A stretch of DNA of 64,000 nt, taken from NCBI GenBank assembly GCA_024743435.1, contig JANSWO010000004.1, positions 248,001-312,000 of the forward strand, read 5' to 3'. Below are positions 9,206 through 18,502 of the stretch, in pieces (the first letter of the stretch is position 1; every line of letters begins with the position of its first letter). Under the pieces are notes generated by a model that was not told where the DNA came from, ran no database searches, and was given only the letters and a program-made list of their open reading frames with translations. Position numbers and translations under genes: made by a program. The DNA is from Pseudomonadaceae bacterium. Lineage in GTDB: Bacteria > Pseudomonadota > Gammaproteobacteria > Pseudomonadales > Azotimanducaceae.

Positions 9206-11032
9206 GTGAGAGTAGTAAGGCGACAGGATTGCGTTTTGGCCGATTTAGCAACAGATCCCAGACTTGAAGAACCCGAGCGCCTGCTCGATCTTCCTGGCGT
9301 GCTCGATGATCTGGTGCAGGAAGGCTACGTCAGCCAGCGTCAGGCGGAAGACATACTCATCTCGCCGCGCACGAAGAAAGAGCTGTCCATGCATCCGCTT
9401 GAGATTGTGGCCAGCCGCGAGTTCGAAAATCGGAAACACCCGAATCACAAGCTCGACCTCGAGACGCTGACGCTGTGGCTGGCGGAGAAGGCCGGACAAC
9501 CCTACAAGCGGATTGACCCGCTCGGCATCAACGTTGGTAGCGCGACCGAAGTCATGTCGTACGCGTTTGCTGAGCGCCACAAGATTCTGGTGCTCGACGT
9601 CAGTGACGATGAAGTGCTGGTCACCAGTTCCCAGCCGTTCATGCATCAGTGGGAGGGGATGCTCACGCAGACCCTGCGTGGCCGTCGAATTCAGCGGGTG
9701 GTTTCCAACCCCGCGGATATTTCCCGCTACACCCTCGAGTTCTACACCATGGCCCGGTCGGTCGCGAAGGCGTCGGACTCCGGTTTTGCCGTGTCGTCGG
9801 TGGCGAACCTTGAGCAGATGCTCGAACTGGGGCAGCTGAAATCGCCCGAGGCCAATGATGCTCACATCGTCAACATCGTTGATTGGCTTCTGCAATACGC
9901 CTTCGATCAGCGCGCGTCCGACATTCATATTGAGCCCCGGCGTGACATGGGCCTCATCCGTTTTCGTATCGACGGCATTCTGCATCACGTCTATGAGCTA
10001 CCTGCTGCGGTTAACGCCGCGGTTGTCAGCCGGCTGAAAATTCTGGGCCGCATGGATGTTGCGGAGAAGCGTCGGCCGCAGGATGGCCGGGTGAAAACCA
10101 AGACGCCGGAGGAAGACGAGGTCGAGTTGCGGCTGTCGACTCTGCCCACTGCCTTCGGTGAGAAAATGGTGATGCGGATCTTCGATCCGGATGTACTGTT
10201 GCGCAGCTTTACCGAGCTTGGTCTTGTTGGTGACGACTACAAGCGCTGGCAGAACATGACCAGCGTGCCGAACGGTATCGTGTTGGTGACCGGCCCGACG
10301 GGCTCCGGTAAAACCACCACCCTCTACTCCACGCTGAAACAGCTCGCCACCAGCGAAGTGAATGTCTGCACCATTGAAGACCCCATCGAGATGGTCGAGC
10401 CGGCGTTCAACCAGATGCAGGTTCAATCGAACATCGATGTCAGCTTTGCATCCGGCGTGCGGGCGCTACTGCGGCAGGATCCGGACATCATCATGATCGG
10501 TGAGATTCGCGATCTGGAAACCGCAGAGATGGCGATTCAGGCCGCGCTGACCGGCCACCTCGTGATCTCTACGTTGCACACGAACGATGCGCCCACTGCC
10601 GTGACCCGGCTACTCGATCTGGGTGTGCCTGCGCATCTCATTCGGGCAACGGTACTCGGCGTGATGGCGCAGCGTCTTGTGCGAACCCTTTGCCCGCACT
10701 GCAAGGCGCAGGAGGACGTGGATGTCGAAGCCTGGGCGCTGCTGACAGAGCCTTACAAGGTGAAGCCACCCGCCCAGATCGCAACGCCGGTAGGCTGCCT
10801 GGAGTGCCGGGATACGGGCTATCTCGGCCGGGTGGGTCTCTACGAGCTGTTGCCCATGTCAGAACCTATTCAGGCGCTCGTGAGCAGCGATACGAACCTC
10901 GACAGCATGCGCAAACTCGCCATGCGCGAAGGCATGCGCACGCTGCGTCTGGCTGGCGCCAAAAAAGTCGGTGAGGGGATGACAACCATCGCCGAGGTTC
11001 TGCGTGTGGCTCCGGCATCCCAAAACGCCTGA
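9206..11032 (+). CDS. Type II/IV secretion-type ATPase, GspE/PilB family, orphan
   Basis: 608 residues from the GTG at 9206; a TTG at 9239, with CAGGA about 8 bases before it, is an equally good start. The N-terminal 190 residues resemble the GspE/PilB N-terminal (MshEN-like) region. The ATPase core follows with the Walker A GPTGSGKTTT, the Asp box (CTIEDPIEMVEPAFNQMQV), Walker B (RQDPDIIMIGEIRDLETAEMAIQAALTG split by a few residues) and His box (ISTLHTND). The zinc tetracysteine pair CPHC and CLEC is present. These hexameric ATPases power pseudopilus or pilus assembly. No pilC, pilD or gsp genes are adjacent, so its partner apparatus is elsewhere. A possible promoter TTGCAA-N17-TCTACT lies at 9103-9131. 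Confidence 0.88.
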   Translation: MRVVRRQDCVLADLATDPRLEEPERLLDLPGVLDDLVQEGYVSQRQAEDILISPRTKKELSMHPLEIVASREFENRKHPNHKLDLETLTLWLAEKAGQPYKRIDPLGINVGSATEVMSYAFAERHKILVLDVSDDEVLVTSSQPFMHQWEGMLTQTLRGRRIQRVVSNPADISRYTLEFYTMARSVAKASDSGFAVSSVANLEQMLELGQLKSPEANDAHIVNIVDWLLQYAFDQRASDIHIEPRRDMGLIRFRIDGILHHVYELPAAVNAAVVSRLKILGRMDVAEKRRPQDGRVKTKTPEEDEVELRLSTLPTAFGEKMVMRIFDPDVLLRSFTELGLVGDDYKRWQNMTSVPNGIVLVTGPTGSGKTTTLYSTLKQLATSEVNVCTIEDPIEMVEPAFNQMQVQSNIDVSFASGVRALLRQDPDIIMIGEIRDLETAEMAIQAALTGHLVISTLHTNDAPTAVTRLLDLGVPAHLIRATVLGVMAQRLVRTLCPHCKAQEDVDVEAWALLTEPYKVKPPAQIATPVGCLECRDTGYLGRVGLYELLPMSEPIQALVSSDTNLDSMRKLAMREGMRTLRLAGAKKVGEGMTTIAEVLRVAPASQNA

Positions 11033-11317
11033 CGAGTCGTGTGGGACGCCTGCGGGCGTCAGCAAAGTGGTTGAACCCCCAGGAATTTGTGGTGCGTTTG
11101 TGGTGCAATGTCGCTCCTGCCGGCACCCGTCGAGCCAGGCGCTTCGAGCGCTCCGGCCCCGCCCCCGTTTGACCGCTACAATTGTGTCGGGTTAGGAGTC
11201 TGCGCGTTGCAAAGCCGCAGGCTGTGGCGATCTTGAAGCATCGCCGCGAGTGCTGTGTGGAGTCGACGAGTGGTCGACAAAACGTCGATAGAAGTCGAGA
11301 AACAGGAGAGTAGACCC
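11033..11317. other. Intergenic region before ilvE
   Basis: No convincing gene is seen. Just after the ATPase stop there is a small hairpin, GACGCC-TGCG-GGCGTC at 11045-11060, without a T tract. A TACAAT hexamer at 11177-11182 could be a -10 box for ilvE and the LPS operon, but no good -35 box is placed in front of it. AGGAGA just before 11318 is the ilvE ribosome binding site. Confidence 0.3.
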
Positions 11318-12247
11318 GTGGATATGCCGACCCTTGCCGACCGTGACGGCTTTATCTGGATGGACGGCCAGCTTGTGCCCTGGCGCGAAGCCCAGGTTCA
11401 TGTGCTGACGCACACGTTGCACTACGGCATGGGTGTATTTGAAGGCGTGCGAGCGTATGACACGCCGCGAGGCACCTGCATTTTCCGGCTGGCAGAGCAT
11501 ACGAAGCGCCTGTATCAATCGGCTCATATCCTGAACATGACCATTCCGTTCCCGATGGAAGAGCTGATCGCTGCCCAGCGCGAAGTGTTCCGTGCCAACG
11601 AATTGAATGAAGGCTACATGCGGCCAATCGTCTTCCTTGGCTCGGAAGGGCTGGGTTTGCGCGCCGATAACTTGACTGTCCGGGTCTCGATTGCGGCCTG
11701 GCCATGGCCGTCTTACATGGATCCCGAGTTGAAGGAAAAGGGCATCGTCATGCGCGCCTCTTCCTACACTCGCCATCACGTCAATATCACCATGTGCAAA
11801 GCGAAGTCGGTTGGTAACTACACCAACTCGATGCTTGCTCTTCAGGAAGCGCTGTCCGGTGGCGCTGATGAGGCATTGATGCTCGACCCCGAGGGTTACG
11901 TTGCCGAGGGATCAGGCGAGAACATCTTTGTTCTTCGTGATGGCGTTCTGCACACGCCTGAGCTGACCAGCTGCCTCGATGGCATAACTCGCGATACCGT
12001 TTTTCATCTGGCGAAGGACATGGGCATCGATATCCTGGAGCGGCGAATCACGCGCGATGAGCTGTATATCGCCGATGAGGTTTTCTTGACCGGAACGGCG
12101 GCTGAGGTCATGCCGGTTCGCGAAATCGATGGGCGTAAGATCGGCAATGGTGCCCGCGGGCCAGTGACCGAACAGCTACAAAGCACGTACTTCGATCTGG
12201 TTCGCGGTCAGCGCAGCGATTACGGCGAGTGGCTGACACCCTGCTGA
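11318..12247 (+). CDS. ilvE: Branched-chain amino acid aminotransferase
   Basis: PLP-dependent fold type IV transaminase that interconverts the branched-chain keto acids with valine, leucine and isoleucine, using glutamate. The GTG at 11318 has AGGAGA about 8 bases upstream and gives 309 residues, the usual length; the frame continues to 11255 without a better start. Recognisable parts are HVLTHTLHYGMGVFEGVRAY, the PLP lysine in AKSVGNYTNS, EGSGENIFVLRDG, and LTGTAAEVMPVREIDGRKIG. It lies 28 bp upstream of waaF. As I recall, ilvE also precedes waaF in P. aeruginosa, so it may share a transcript with the LPS genes. Confidence 0.95.
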   Translation: MDMPTLADRDGFIWMDGQLVPWREAQVHVLTHTLHYGMGVFEGVRAYDTPRGTCIFRLAEHTKRLYQSAHILNMTIPFPMEELIAAQREVFRANELNEGYMRPIVFLGSEGLGLRADNLTVRVSIAAWPWPSYMDPELKEKGIVMRASSYTRHHVNITMCKAKSVGNYTNSMLALQEALSGGADEALMLDPEGYVAEGSGENIFVLRDGVLHTPELTSCLDGITRDTVFHLAKDMGIDILERRITRDELYIADEVFLTGTAAEVMPVREIDGRKIGNGARGPVTEQLQSTYFDLVRGQRSDYGEWLTPC

Positions 12248-12275
12248 GCGCCGGCTGTTCGGCGCGATAGCTGCG

Positions 12276-13280
12276 ATGTCGTTGCAGCGCATATTGGTGG
12301 TGGCGCCGGCCTGGGTCGGCGACATCGTCATGGCTGAACCGCTCACGCGGCTGCTTAAGGATCGGCCTTCTTTGGTTGAGGTGGATGTGCTCGCTCCGCG
12401 GGCAACGTTGCCCCTGGCACAGCGCATGTCGGCAGTGGACAAAACCTTTGAGCTGAGCCTCGGTCACGGCCAGCTTGAGCTCGGCACCCGGTATGCGTTC
12501 GGCAAAATGTTGCGAAGCGGCCAATATCAACAGGCGATTGTGCTGCCAAACACCTTTAAATCTGCGCTGATCCCGTACTGGGCAAAGATACCCCTGCGCA
12601 CGGGTTGGCAGGGTGAGTCCCGCTTTGTGGTGCTGAACGATCGTCGCACCCTGAGCACGGAGCGCTATCCGCTAATGGTGCAACGCTACCTGGCGCTGGG
12701 GTTGGCGGCCAATGCTGACGTACCTGAGCAACAGGCGCCTCGGCTGTCGGTTGACGAACGCAACCTTGAGGCGTGTGTTGCAAGCCTTGGGTTATCGCTG
12801 GCGCAGCCCGTTCTTGCGTTGTGCCCAGGCGCTGAGTTTGGCCCGTCAAAGCGCTGGCCTGCGCAGCACTATGGGCAAGTAGCTCGCGCGGCGATTGCGG
12901 CTGGCAAGCAGGTGTGGCTACTCGGGTCCAGCGGCGATCGGCAGGCTGCTGATGAGATTCTGGCGGCAGCTGATGGTGTGCAGGATCTGGTGGGCCGAAC
13001 GAGCCTTCTCGATGCGATTGATTTGCTCAGCGTTGCCGAGACGGTGTTGACCAACGACTCTGGCCTCATGCATATCGCGTGCGCGGTTGGCTCGAGGGTG
13101 ATTGGGCTGTTTGGTTCGAGCTCGGCCACACACACGCCGCCGTTGTCTGAGACGGCAACCGCGCTCAGCGAGCCCGTCGATTGCGCACCGTGCTTTCAGC
13201 GTGAGTGTCCGCTGGGACATCACAATTGTATGCAGCAGTTGTCGGCAAACCGCGTGCTCGATGCGCTGGCGCTGACGTGA
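12276..13280 (+). CDS. waaF: ADP-heptose:LPS heptosyltransferase II
   Basis: 334-residue GT-B enzyme of family GT9 that transfers the second L-glycero-D-manno-heptose to heptose I of the inner core at the cytoplasmic face. The N-terminal motif APAWVGDIVMA, the central CPGAEFGPSKRWP and the C-terminal TNDSGLMHIACAVGSRVIGLFG are those of WaaF, including the acceptor-loop Asp and the nucleotide-sugar Ser/Gly-rich turn. A C-terminal CAPCFQRECPLGHHNC stretch is also typical. The stop overlaps the start of waaC as GTGA (13277-13280), which suggests coupled translation. Confidence 0.95.
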   Translation: MSLQRILVVAPAWVGDIVMAEPLTRLLKDRPSLVEVDVLAPRATLPLAQRMSAVDKTFELSLGHGQLELGTRYAFGKMLRSGQYQQAIVLPNTFKSALIPYWAKIPLRTGWQGESRFVVLNDRRTLSTERYPLMVQRYLALGLAANADVPEQQAPRLSVDERNLEACVASLGLSLAQPVLALCPGAEFGPSKRWPAQHYGQVARAAIAAGKQVWLLGSSGDRQAADEILAAADGVQDLVGRTSLLDAIDLLSVAETVLTNDSGLMHIACAVGSRVIGLFGSSSATHTPPLSETATALSEPVDCAPCFQRECPLGHHNCMQQLSANRVLDALALT

Positions 13281-14290
13281 ACGTACTCATCATCAAAATG
13301 TCGTCGCTTGGCGACATTGTCCATACGCTGCCGGCGGTCACCGACGCGGCCGCGCACGGACATCGTTTTGACTGGGTTGCCGAAGAGGCCTTCACAGCGT
13401 TGCCGGCACGACACCCGGCAGTGAACCGGGTGCACTCAATCGCCATTCGGCGTTGGCGTCATCAGCTGCGGGCGACGAAGGCCGAGCGGGAGGCATTCAA
13501 GGCGCAACTGCGTCAACCTGACTACGATCTGGTGATCGACGCCCAGGGGCTGATCAAGAGTGCCTGGGTGGGCCGTTGGCTCAAGGGCACACCGGTGGTT
13601 GGTCTCAATCGAGCGTCGATCCGCGAGGCGCTTGCAAGCTTCGCATACAACCGCAGATATCACGTGCCCAAAGGCCAGCATGCAGTGGACAGGGTACGCA
13701 GCCTGTTTGCCCAGGCGCTCGGCTACGACGTGCCGCAGAGCAGCGTCGATTTCGGGTTGCCGGCGCAGCGTAACGACAGCCACCAGCTGCTTGGTTTCCA
13801 CGGCACCACCTGGCGCAGTAAAGCCTGGCCGGTCGGCCACTGGCGCGAGCTGGCGGAGCGTGTGGGCCGTGCGGGTTTTGAGCTATTGCTGCCCTGGGGT
13901 GATGAGCAGGAGTTCGAACAGGCAAATGCCATCGCTGATGGCGTCACTGCGGCGACTGTGTTGCCGGCGATGAGCCTTACGGAATTACTTGAGACGCTGT
14001 CGGGCGTTGCTGGTGTCGCTGGCGTGGATTCCGGGCTTACCCATGCCGCCGCTGCGTTTGGTCTGCCAACGGCCAGTGTTTTTGGTGCTACCAACCCGCA
14101 GCTCACCAGGCCCCAGGGCGAATACACCAGGGTCCTGGCGAGTGAGCGATTCTGCGCGCCGTGCATGGCGCGGGAGTGTCGCTACCCCGAGGAATCGCCG
14201 TCGCCACCGTGTTTTGCAGATATTGATGCCGCCCGGGTCTGGCACTCTCTCGAGGAGCAGATGCGTGCGCATCGCGATCTGTCTCTTTAA
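13277..14290 (+). CDS. waaC: Lipopolysaccharide heptosyltransferase I
   Basis: Adds the first heptose to Kdo2-lipid A. The true start is taken as the GTG at 13277 within the GTGA overlap with waaF, because VNVLIIKMSSLGDIVHTLPA is the classical WaaC N-terminus; the frame is open further upstream to 13205 but that part lies inside waaF. The GT9 signature residues are in GFHGTTWRSKAWP and in GVDSGLTHAAAAFGLPTASVFGATNP. It is 337 residues. The 3' end overlaps the start of the next gene by 26 bases. Confidence 0.95.
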   Translation: MNVLIIKMSSLGDIVHTLPAVTDAAAHGHRFDWVAEEAFTALPARHPAVNRVHSIAIRRWRHQLRATKAEREAFKAQLRQPDYDLVIDAQGLIKSAWVGRWLKGTPVVGLNRASIREALASFAYNRRYHVPKGQHAVDRVRSLFAQALGYDVPQSSVDFGLPAQRNDSHQLLGFHGTTWRSKAWPVGHWRELAERVGRAGFELLLPWGDEQEFEQANAIADGVTAATVLPAMSLTELLETLSGVAGVAGVDSGLTHAAAAFGLPTASVFGATNPQLTRPQGEYTRVLASERFCAPCMARECRYPEESPSPPCFADIDAARVWHSLEEQMRAHRDLSL

Positions 14291-15392
14291 GTACTTTCCC
14301 TACGGCGGGATACCGCGGGATGCGATGAAAATTGCGCGCGAGGCAGCATCCCGTGGGCATGAGGTTCGTTTCTATACCTTGCGCTGGGAGGATGAGCTGC
14401 CCGAGGAGTTTTCAGTCTCGGTCGCGCCCATCGATGGGCTCTTTAACCACGTCCGTTACGCCCGTTTTGCGCCGTGGCTGGCGCAGCAGATGCGCCTCGA
14501 CAAGATTGATCTCGTATTGGGCATGAACAAGATGCCCGGGCTTGATGTGTACTATGCGGGTGATTCCTGCTTTGAAGACAAGGCGCGCAGCCAGCGCTCC
14601 TGGTTCTATCGGCTGACGCCGCGCTACAGACATTTCTCCAGTTTCGAGCGAGCGGTGTTCGCACCCGAAGCCAGCACGACTATCCTGACGATCTCGGCCA
14701 TCCAACCTGCCGCGTTCAGCCACCACTACGGTACCCAGGCGGAGCGCTTTGTGCCGCTGCCGCCCGGCATCGATCCCAGCCGGGCGGCAACCAAGGTGTC
14801 GCCTGCCGCGCGAGCTGAGTGTCGCGCCGAGCTGGCGGTGGGCGACGATGAACACCTGATTGCGTTTGTTGGCTCCGGCTTCATCAAGAAGGGCCTGGAC
14901 CGGCTACTCATTGCCATGCACACGTTGCCGGAATCGATCGCTCCGAAGGTTAAGCTCGTGATCGTCGGCCAGGACCGCGGTGACGCGTTCGAGCGAATGG
15001 TCATGCGGCTCGGCATCCAATCGCGGGTGACATTCCTCGGTGGTCGCGATGATGTGCCGCGCTGGCTGCAGGCAGCTGATGCGTTTGTGCTGCCCGCGTA
15101 CGACGAGACCGCTGGCATGGTGATTCTCGAGGCGATGATCGCGGGTCTGCCAGTACTGGTAACGGATATCTGCGGTTACGCGCCTTATGTGACGCAAAGT
15201 GGTGGCGGCCTGGTCTGTCCCACGCCATTCGATGCGGCCCAGTTCAATGAGCTGCTGGTGGAGATTCTCACGTCGGACAAACGCGAGGAGTGGCGGCGCA
15301 ATGCGAAGGCGCTCGCCGACAATCCTGAAATCTATCGGCTGGCGCAGGCGGCGGTTGATGCGCTCGAAGCTGCGGCCGAGCGCAAGGCATGA
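14265..15392 (+). CDS. waaG: LPS core glycosyltransferase WaaG (GT4)
   Basis: Starts at the GTG at 14265, which has GAGGAG 7 bases upstream; the open frame continues to 13989 inside waaC and is ignored. The protein then reads VRIAICLFKYFPYGG, the WaaG N-terminus. It has 375 residues of GT-B fold with GMNKMPGLDVYYAGDSCF, a conserved GSGFIKKGLDRLL donor-site loop and the E-x7-E element in PAYDETAGMVILEAM. In E. coli WaaG adds the first outer-core glucose to heptose II; in P. aeruginosa the homologue adds galactosamine. Which sugar is used here is not evident. The stop overlaps the next start (ATGA, 15389-15392). Confidence 0.92.
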   Translation: MRIAICLFKYFPYGGIPRDAMKIAREAASRGHEVRFYTLRWEDELPEEFSVSVAPIDGLFNHVRYARFAPWLAQQMRLDKIDLVLGMNKMPGLDVYYAGDSCFEDKARSQRSWFYRLTPRYRHFSSFERAVFAPEASTTILTISAIQPAAFSHHYGTQAERFVPLPPGIDPSRAATKVSPAARAECRAELAVGDDEHLIAFVGSGFIKKGLDRLLIAMHTLPESIAPKVKLVIVGQDRGDAFERMVMRLGIQSRVTFLGGRDDVPRWLQAADAFVLPAYDETAGMVILEAMIAGLPVLVTDICGYAPYVTQSGGGLVCPTPFDAAQFNELLVEILTSDKREEWRRNAKALADNPEIYRLAQAAVDALEAAAERKA

Positions 15393-16723
15393 CGGATCGC
15401 TGGCAGGGTCGTCTGGCCAGCGGTGAGACGGTGATAATTGATCCGGTATTGCGCCGCCTGGATGGCAGGCGAGTGGCGGGGCGTGCGACGCTGGACGGTG
15501 ACCTGCGCTTCGCGAAGGCTTTCACCGGCTCGAAGGCCGGGCGTGATGTTCAACGCGAGATTGCGGGTCTTGCGGCGTTGAGAGAAGCAGGCCTGCAGGT
15601 GCCGGAGATTGTTGAAACCGCCAGGCTCACGGATGGCGGTGAATTATTGCTTGTTGAATGGATCGATGGCGTGTCGCCCGCACGAGTTGATCATGAGCTG
15701 GCGGAGCAATTGCTTACGGATCTGGCCGTCGCGCACAACGCCGGCGTACTCGTTGAAGATCCGCACCTTGATAACGTGTTCATCGCTGATGACTCTGCGC
15801 GGCGCGGCATCGTTTGGCTCGATGGTGGTGACGTCAGTCGATCCGCCAGACCGATCAGCCAGAAAAGGGGATTGCGCCGTGCATGTCGTCTGTTGGCGGA
15901 GTTTTCGCCAATGAACGATCAGGCGTTGCTTGCAGCACTGCGCGCCTATGAAACAACGCGGGGTTTCAGCGGTTTGAGTGAGGCGGCGGCTCGTCGTCGG
16001 CTGGCGGCGGCGCGTCGGGCGCGCATCCAACTCATCGTTGCGAAGACAACCCGGCAATGCACGGCGTACTCCGTTCGCAAGAACGCCGCCGGCTTCAGTG
16101 CCTGGATAGATGACAGCGGCCTGCCGCTGCATAGCTTGCTCGCATCGGCGCCGTTCTTTGATGAATTGCTCGCAAACGCTACGCAGCTCAAAGCAGGCAA
16201 TAGCGCGGAAGTCTCTCGAGTGGATTGGCAGGGCATGGCGCTGGTCGTCAAGCAGACCCGCGCGAAGTCCCTGGCGCGGTTAGTGCGCCGGATTGTTAAG
16301 GGTTCGCGAGCGCGACGCTCGTGGAGCTATGGCCATGTGCTTGGCTACTTTGCGATCCCCACTGCGCAGCCGATGCTCGTGCATGAGCGTCGTATTGGTC
16401 CACTAGTGCCCCACGCCACGCTTTTGTGCGAGGCATTGTCTGGCCCGACGCTTGCGCAGACGGATTGCCAAAGCGCATCCAACGTCGGCGCTGCTGCGCG
16501 TCTCATTGTGGCTATTCACCAGCTGGGCCTGCGCCACGGTGACACCAAGGCCAGCAATTTTGTGGTCACCCCGACCGGCGTTTTCGTGATCGATCTTGAT
16601 GCGATGGCGCCCGGCAGCCGCGCTGAGCGGCAGCGCGACCGGGATCGCTTCCTGGCGAACTTCAGTTGCGACAGCGAGCCGCTTGCGGCGGCGCGTGCGG
16701 TCTTTGATCGCGATCCTCTCTAA
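15389..16723 (+). CDS. Double-domain LPS-core kinase-like protein (InaA/WaaP superfamily)
   Basis: 444 residues that I read as two protein-kinase-like domains in tandem. The first (about 1-200) has K43 in RFAKAF, E57, VEDPHLDN (D124, N129; it aligns with HRDLKPEN but has Val in place of His) and a metal Asp in WLDGGD (D145). The second (about 220-444) has K288 in LVVKQT, RHGDTKASN (H383, D385, N390) and IDLDAM (D402). Both sets of catalytic residues look intact. The position after waaG matches the WaaP-type heptose kinases, which phosphorylate core heptoses, and the length is about twice that of one kinase. Which half does what is not known. Confidence 0.8.
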   Translation: MTDRWQGRLASGETVIIDPVLRRLDGRRVAGRATLDGDLRFAKAFTGSKAGRDVQREIAGLAALREAGLQVPEIVETARLTDGGELLLVEWIDGVSPARVDHELAEQLLTDLAVAHNAGVLVEDPHLDNVFIADDSARRGIVWLDGGDVSRSARPISQKRGLRRACRLLAEFSPMNDQALLAALRAYETTRGFSGLSEAAARRRLAAARRARIQLIVAKTTRQCTAYSVRKNAAGFSAWIDDSGLPLHSLLASAPFFDELLANATQLKAGNSAEVSRVDWQGMALVVKQTRAKSLARLVRRIVKGSRARRSWSYGHVLGYFAIPTAQPMLVHERRIGPLVPHATLLCEALSGPTLAQTDCQSASNVGAAARLIVAIHQLGLRHGDTKASNFVVTPTGVFVIDLDAMAPGSRAERQRDRDRFLANFSCDSEPLAAARAVFDRDPL

Positions 16724-16744
16724 CGCATCCCCTATACTGAGCCG

Positions 16745-18502
16745 GTGAATATCCTCGGACTTTCTGGCGCGCTTGATCACGACGCTTCTGCGGCGCTTGT
16801 TGTCGATGGCGAAGTCGTTGCTGCTGCCGAAGAGGAACGATTTCTTCGCGACAAGCATGCGCGCAAGAAGTTGCCTGAATATGCAGCGCGCTATTGCCTG
16901 GAAGAAGCCGGCATAGCGGCGAGTGACATAGATGTCGTGGCTTATCCCTACGCGCCGATTTCGCTAGCCTCTCGTGCCCGTTGGCACTACGCGGCGCGGC
17001 ATTGGTATGCACCGGATCGCGCACTCGATGCGCTGTTCAATGGCAATCGCCGATATCGGCGCAAGCGTGCCGACGTGCTCAAGTTTGGCGATCGTTTAGG
17101 TATTAACTGGCAGCGCACCGAGTTCGCGCCAGTCGAGCACCACCTCGCCCACGCATCGAGCGCTTTTCATCTCAGCGGCTTCTGCGGCAAAACGGCGATC
17201 TTAGGCGTCGACGGCAAGGGAGAGTACGCCACCACGTGGTTTGGCTGGGGCGATGAGCAAGGCATTCACAGGATCGCCGAACTGTTTGATCCGGACAGCC
17301 TTGGCGGGGTTTACGGCGCGCTCACCGAGTTTCTCGGCTTCGACATGCTCGATGGCGAGTTCAAAGTAATGGGTATGGCGCCGTACGGTGATGCGGATCG
17401 TTTCGATCTGTCGCGGCTGATCGAAAAAGTCCCCGGCGGCGTGCGGGTAAACACACAGTATGTGAATACCGTTGGTCTGCGCCGGTTCAAGCGCGCTGGC
17501 CGAGGGTTTTATTTTTCGCCAAAACTCATCGAATGGCTGGGTGAGCCAAGAACCGGTGATGTAGCAGATGAGCCATACATTCATATCGCGGCCAGTCTGC
17601 AGCGCCTGTTTGAAGAGCGCGTTCTGGAGTTGATCGACGAACATCTCGGCGCAGTTCTGGCGGAAACCGGCCAGCTGGCCTATGCCGGTGGCGCCGCCCT
17701 GAATGTGAAGCTCAACCAGCGCATCATCGCGCGTGATGATGTCGATACGCTGTGGGTCCAGCCCGCGGCAGGCGACTCCGGAACGGCGCTTGGGGCGGCA
17801 ACCCTGGTTGCCAGCCATCGTGGTGAGGTCATCAAGCCGATGAGTCATGCTTATCTCGGTCCCGCATTCGACTCGATGGCGTGCCAGCGGGCGATCACAG
17901 AAGCGGGCGCCGCCGTCGTCGCCAGTCGAATGGAGGATGTCGTTGCGCAAACCGCTGATCTGCTTGCTGAGGGCCACCCGGTTGCGTGGTTTTCTGGACG
18001 CATGGAGTTTGGTCCCAGGGCGCTCGGTGGGCGCAGCATTCTGGGCTGCCCTAACGCTCCGGGCATCGCCGACCGAATCAATGAGCAGATAAAGTTTCGC
18101 GAGCGCTGGCGGCCGTTTTGTCCGAGCATTGCGGACAGCGTCGCCCCGGATATGCTCGGCAGCGAGCATCCGTCACCCTTCATGACGTTCACATTTGACG
18201 TGCAGCCGCAGTGGCGTGAGCGTGTTCCGGAAGTCGTGCACGAGGATGGCACGGCACGGGTTCAGATTGTCGAGCCCCATCAGCACCCGCGCTACTATGC
18301 CTTGCTCGAGCGGGTCGGCGAATTGACCGGCAATCCCGTGCTGCTGAATACCTCACTCAATCGCCGAGGCGAACCGCTTGTCTGCTCGCCGGAGGACGCG
18401 CTGGTCATGTTTCTCGCTTGCGATCTTGAATACCTGGTGCTCGAAGACTGGTTGGTCACGAAATCTGGACAAGACGCCGTTAGCGCTAAGGTCGTCGCGT
18501 GA
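16745..18502 (+). CDS. Carbamoyltransferase, NodU/CmcH family, likely LPS-core WapO type
   Basis: 585 residues from a GTG at 16745. Residues 1 to about 340 are the Carbam_trans_N (ASKHA-like) domain, with GLSGALDHDASAAL at the start, EEERFLRDKH, HHLAHASSAFHLSGF with the metal-binding histidines and GDSGTALGAA. The C-terminal 180 residues are the Carbam_trans_C domain with SGRMEFGPRALGGRSIL. Members transfer a carbamoyl group from carbamoyl phosphate through a carbamoyl-adenylate. Within a core operon the best comparison is P. aeruginosa WapO, assigned to 7-O-carbamoylation of heptose II. The GTGA overlap with the next gene suggests co-translation. Confidence 0.9.
   Translation: MNILGLSGALDHDASAALVVDGEVVAAAEEERFLRDKHARKKLPEYAARYCLEEAGIAASDIDVVAYPYAPISLASRARWHYAARHWYAPDRALDALFNGNRRYRRKRADVLKFGDRLGINWQRTEFAPVEHHLAHASSAFHLSGFCGKTAILGVDGKGEYATTWFGWGDEQGIHRIAELFDPDSLGGVYGALTEFLGFDMLDGEFKVMGMAPYGDADRFDLSRLIEKVPGGVRVNTQYVNTVGLRRFKRAGRGFYFSPKLIEWLGEPRTGDVADEPYIHIAASLQRLFEERVLELIDEHLGAVLAETGQLAYAGGAALNVKLNQRIIARDDVDTLWVQPAAGDSGTALGAATLVASHRGEVIKPMSHAYLGPAFDSMACQRAITEAGAAVVASRMEDVVAQTADLLAEGHPVAWFSGRMEFGPRALGGRSILGCPNAPGIADRINEQIKFRERWRPFCPSIADSVAPDMLGSEHPSPFMTFTFDVQPQWRERVPEVVHEDGTARVQIVEPHQHPRYYALLERVGELTGNPVLLNTSLNRRGEPLVCSPEDALVMFLACDLEYLVLEDWLVTKSGQDAVSAKVVA

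Noticed and set aside
11004-11195. 63-codon open frame before ilvE
   Set aside because: It overlaps the ATPase 3' end, has no ribosome binding site and low-complexity Arg/Pro content.
17201-18169. Minus-strand open frame of 322 codons
   Set aside because: Antisense to the carbamoyltransferase; its composition follows from GC-rich codon positions of the real gene.
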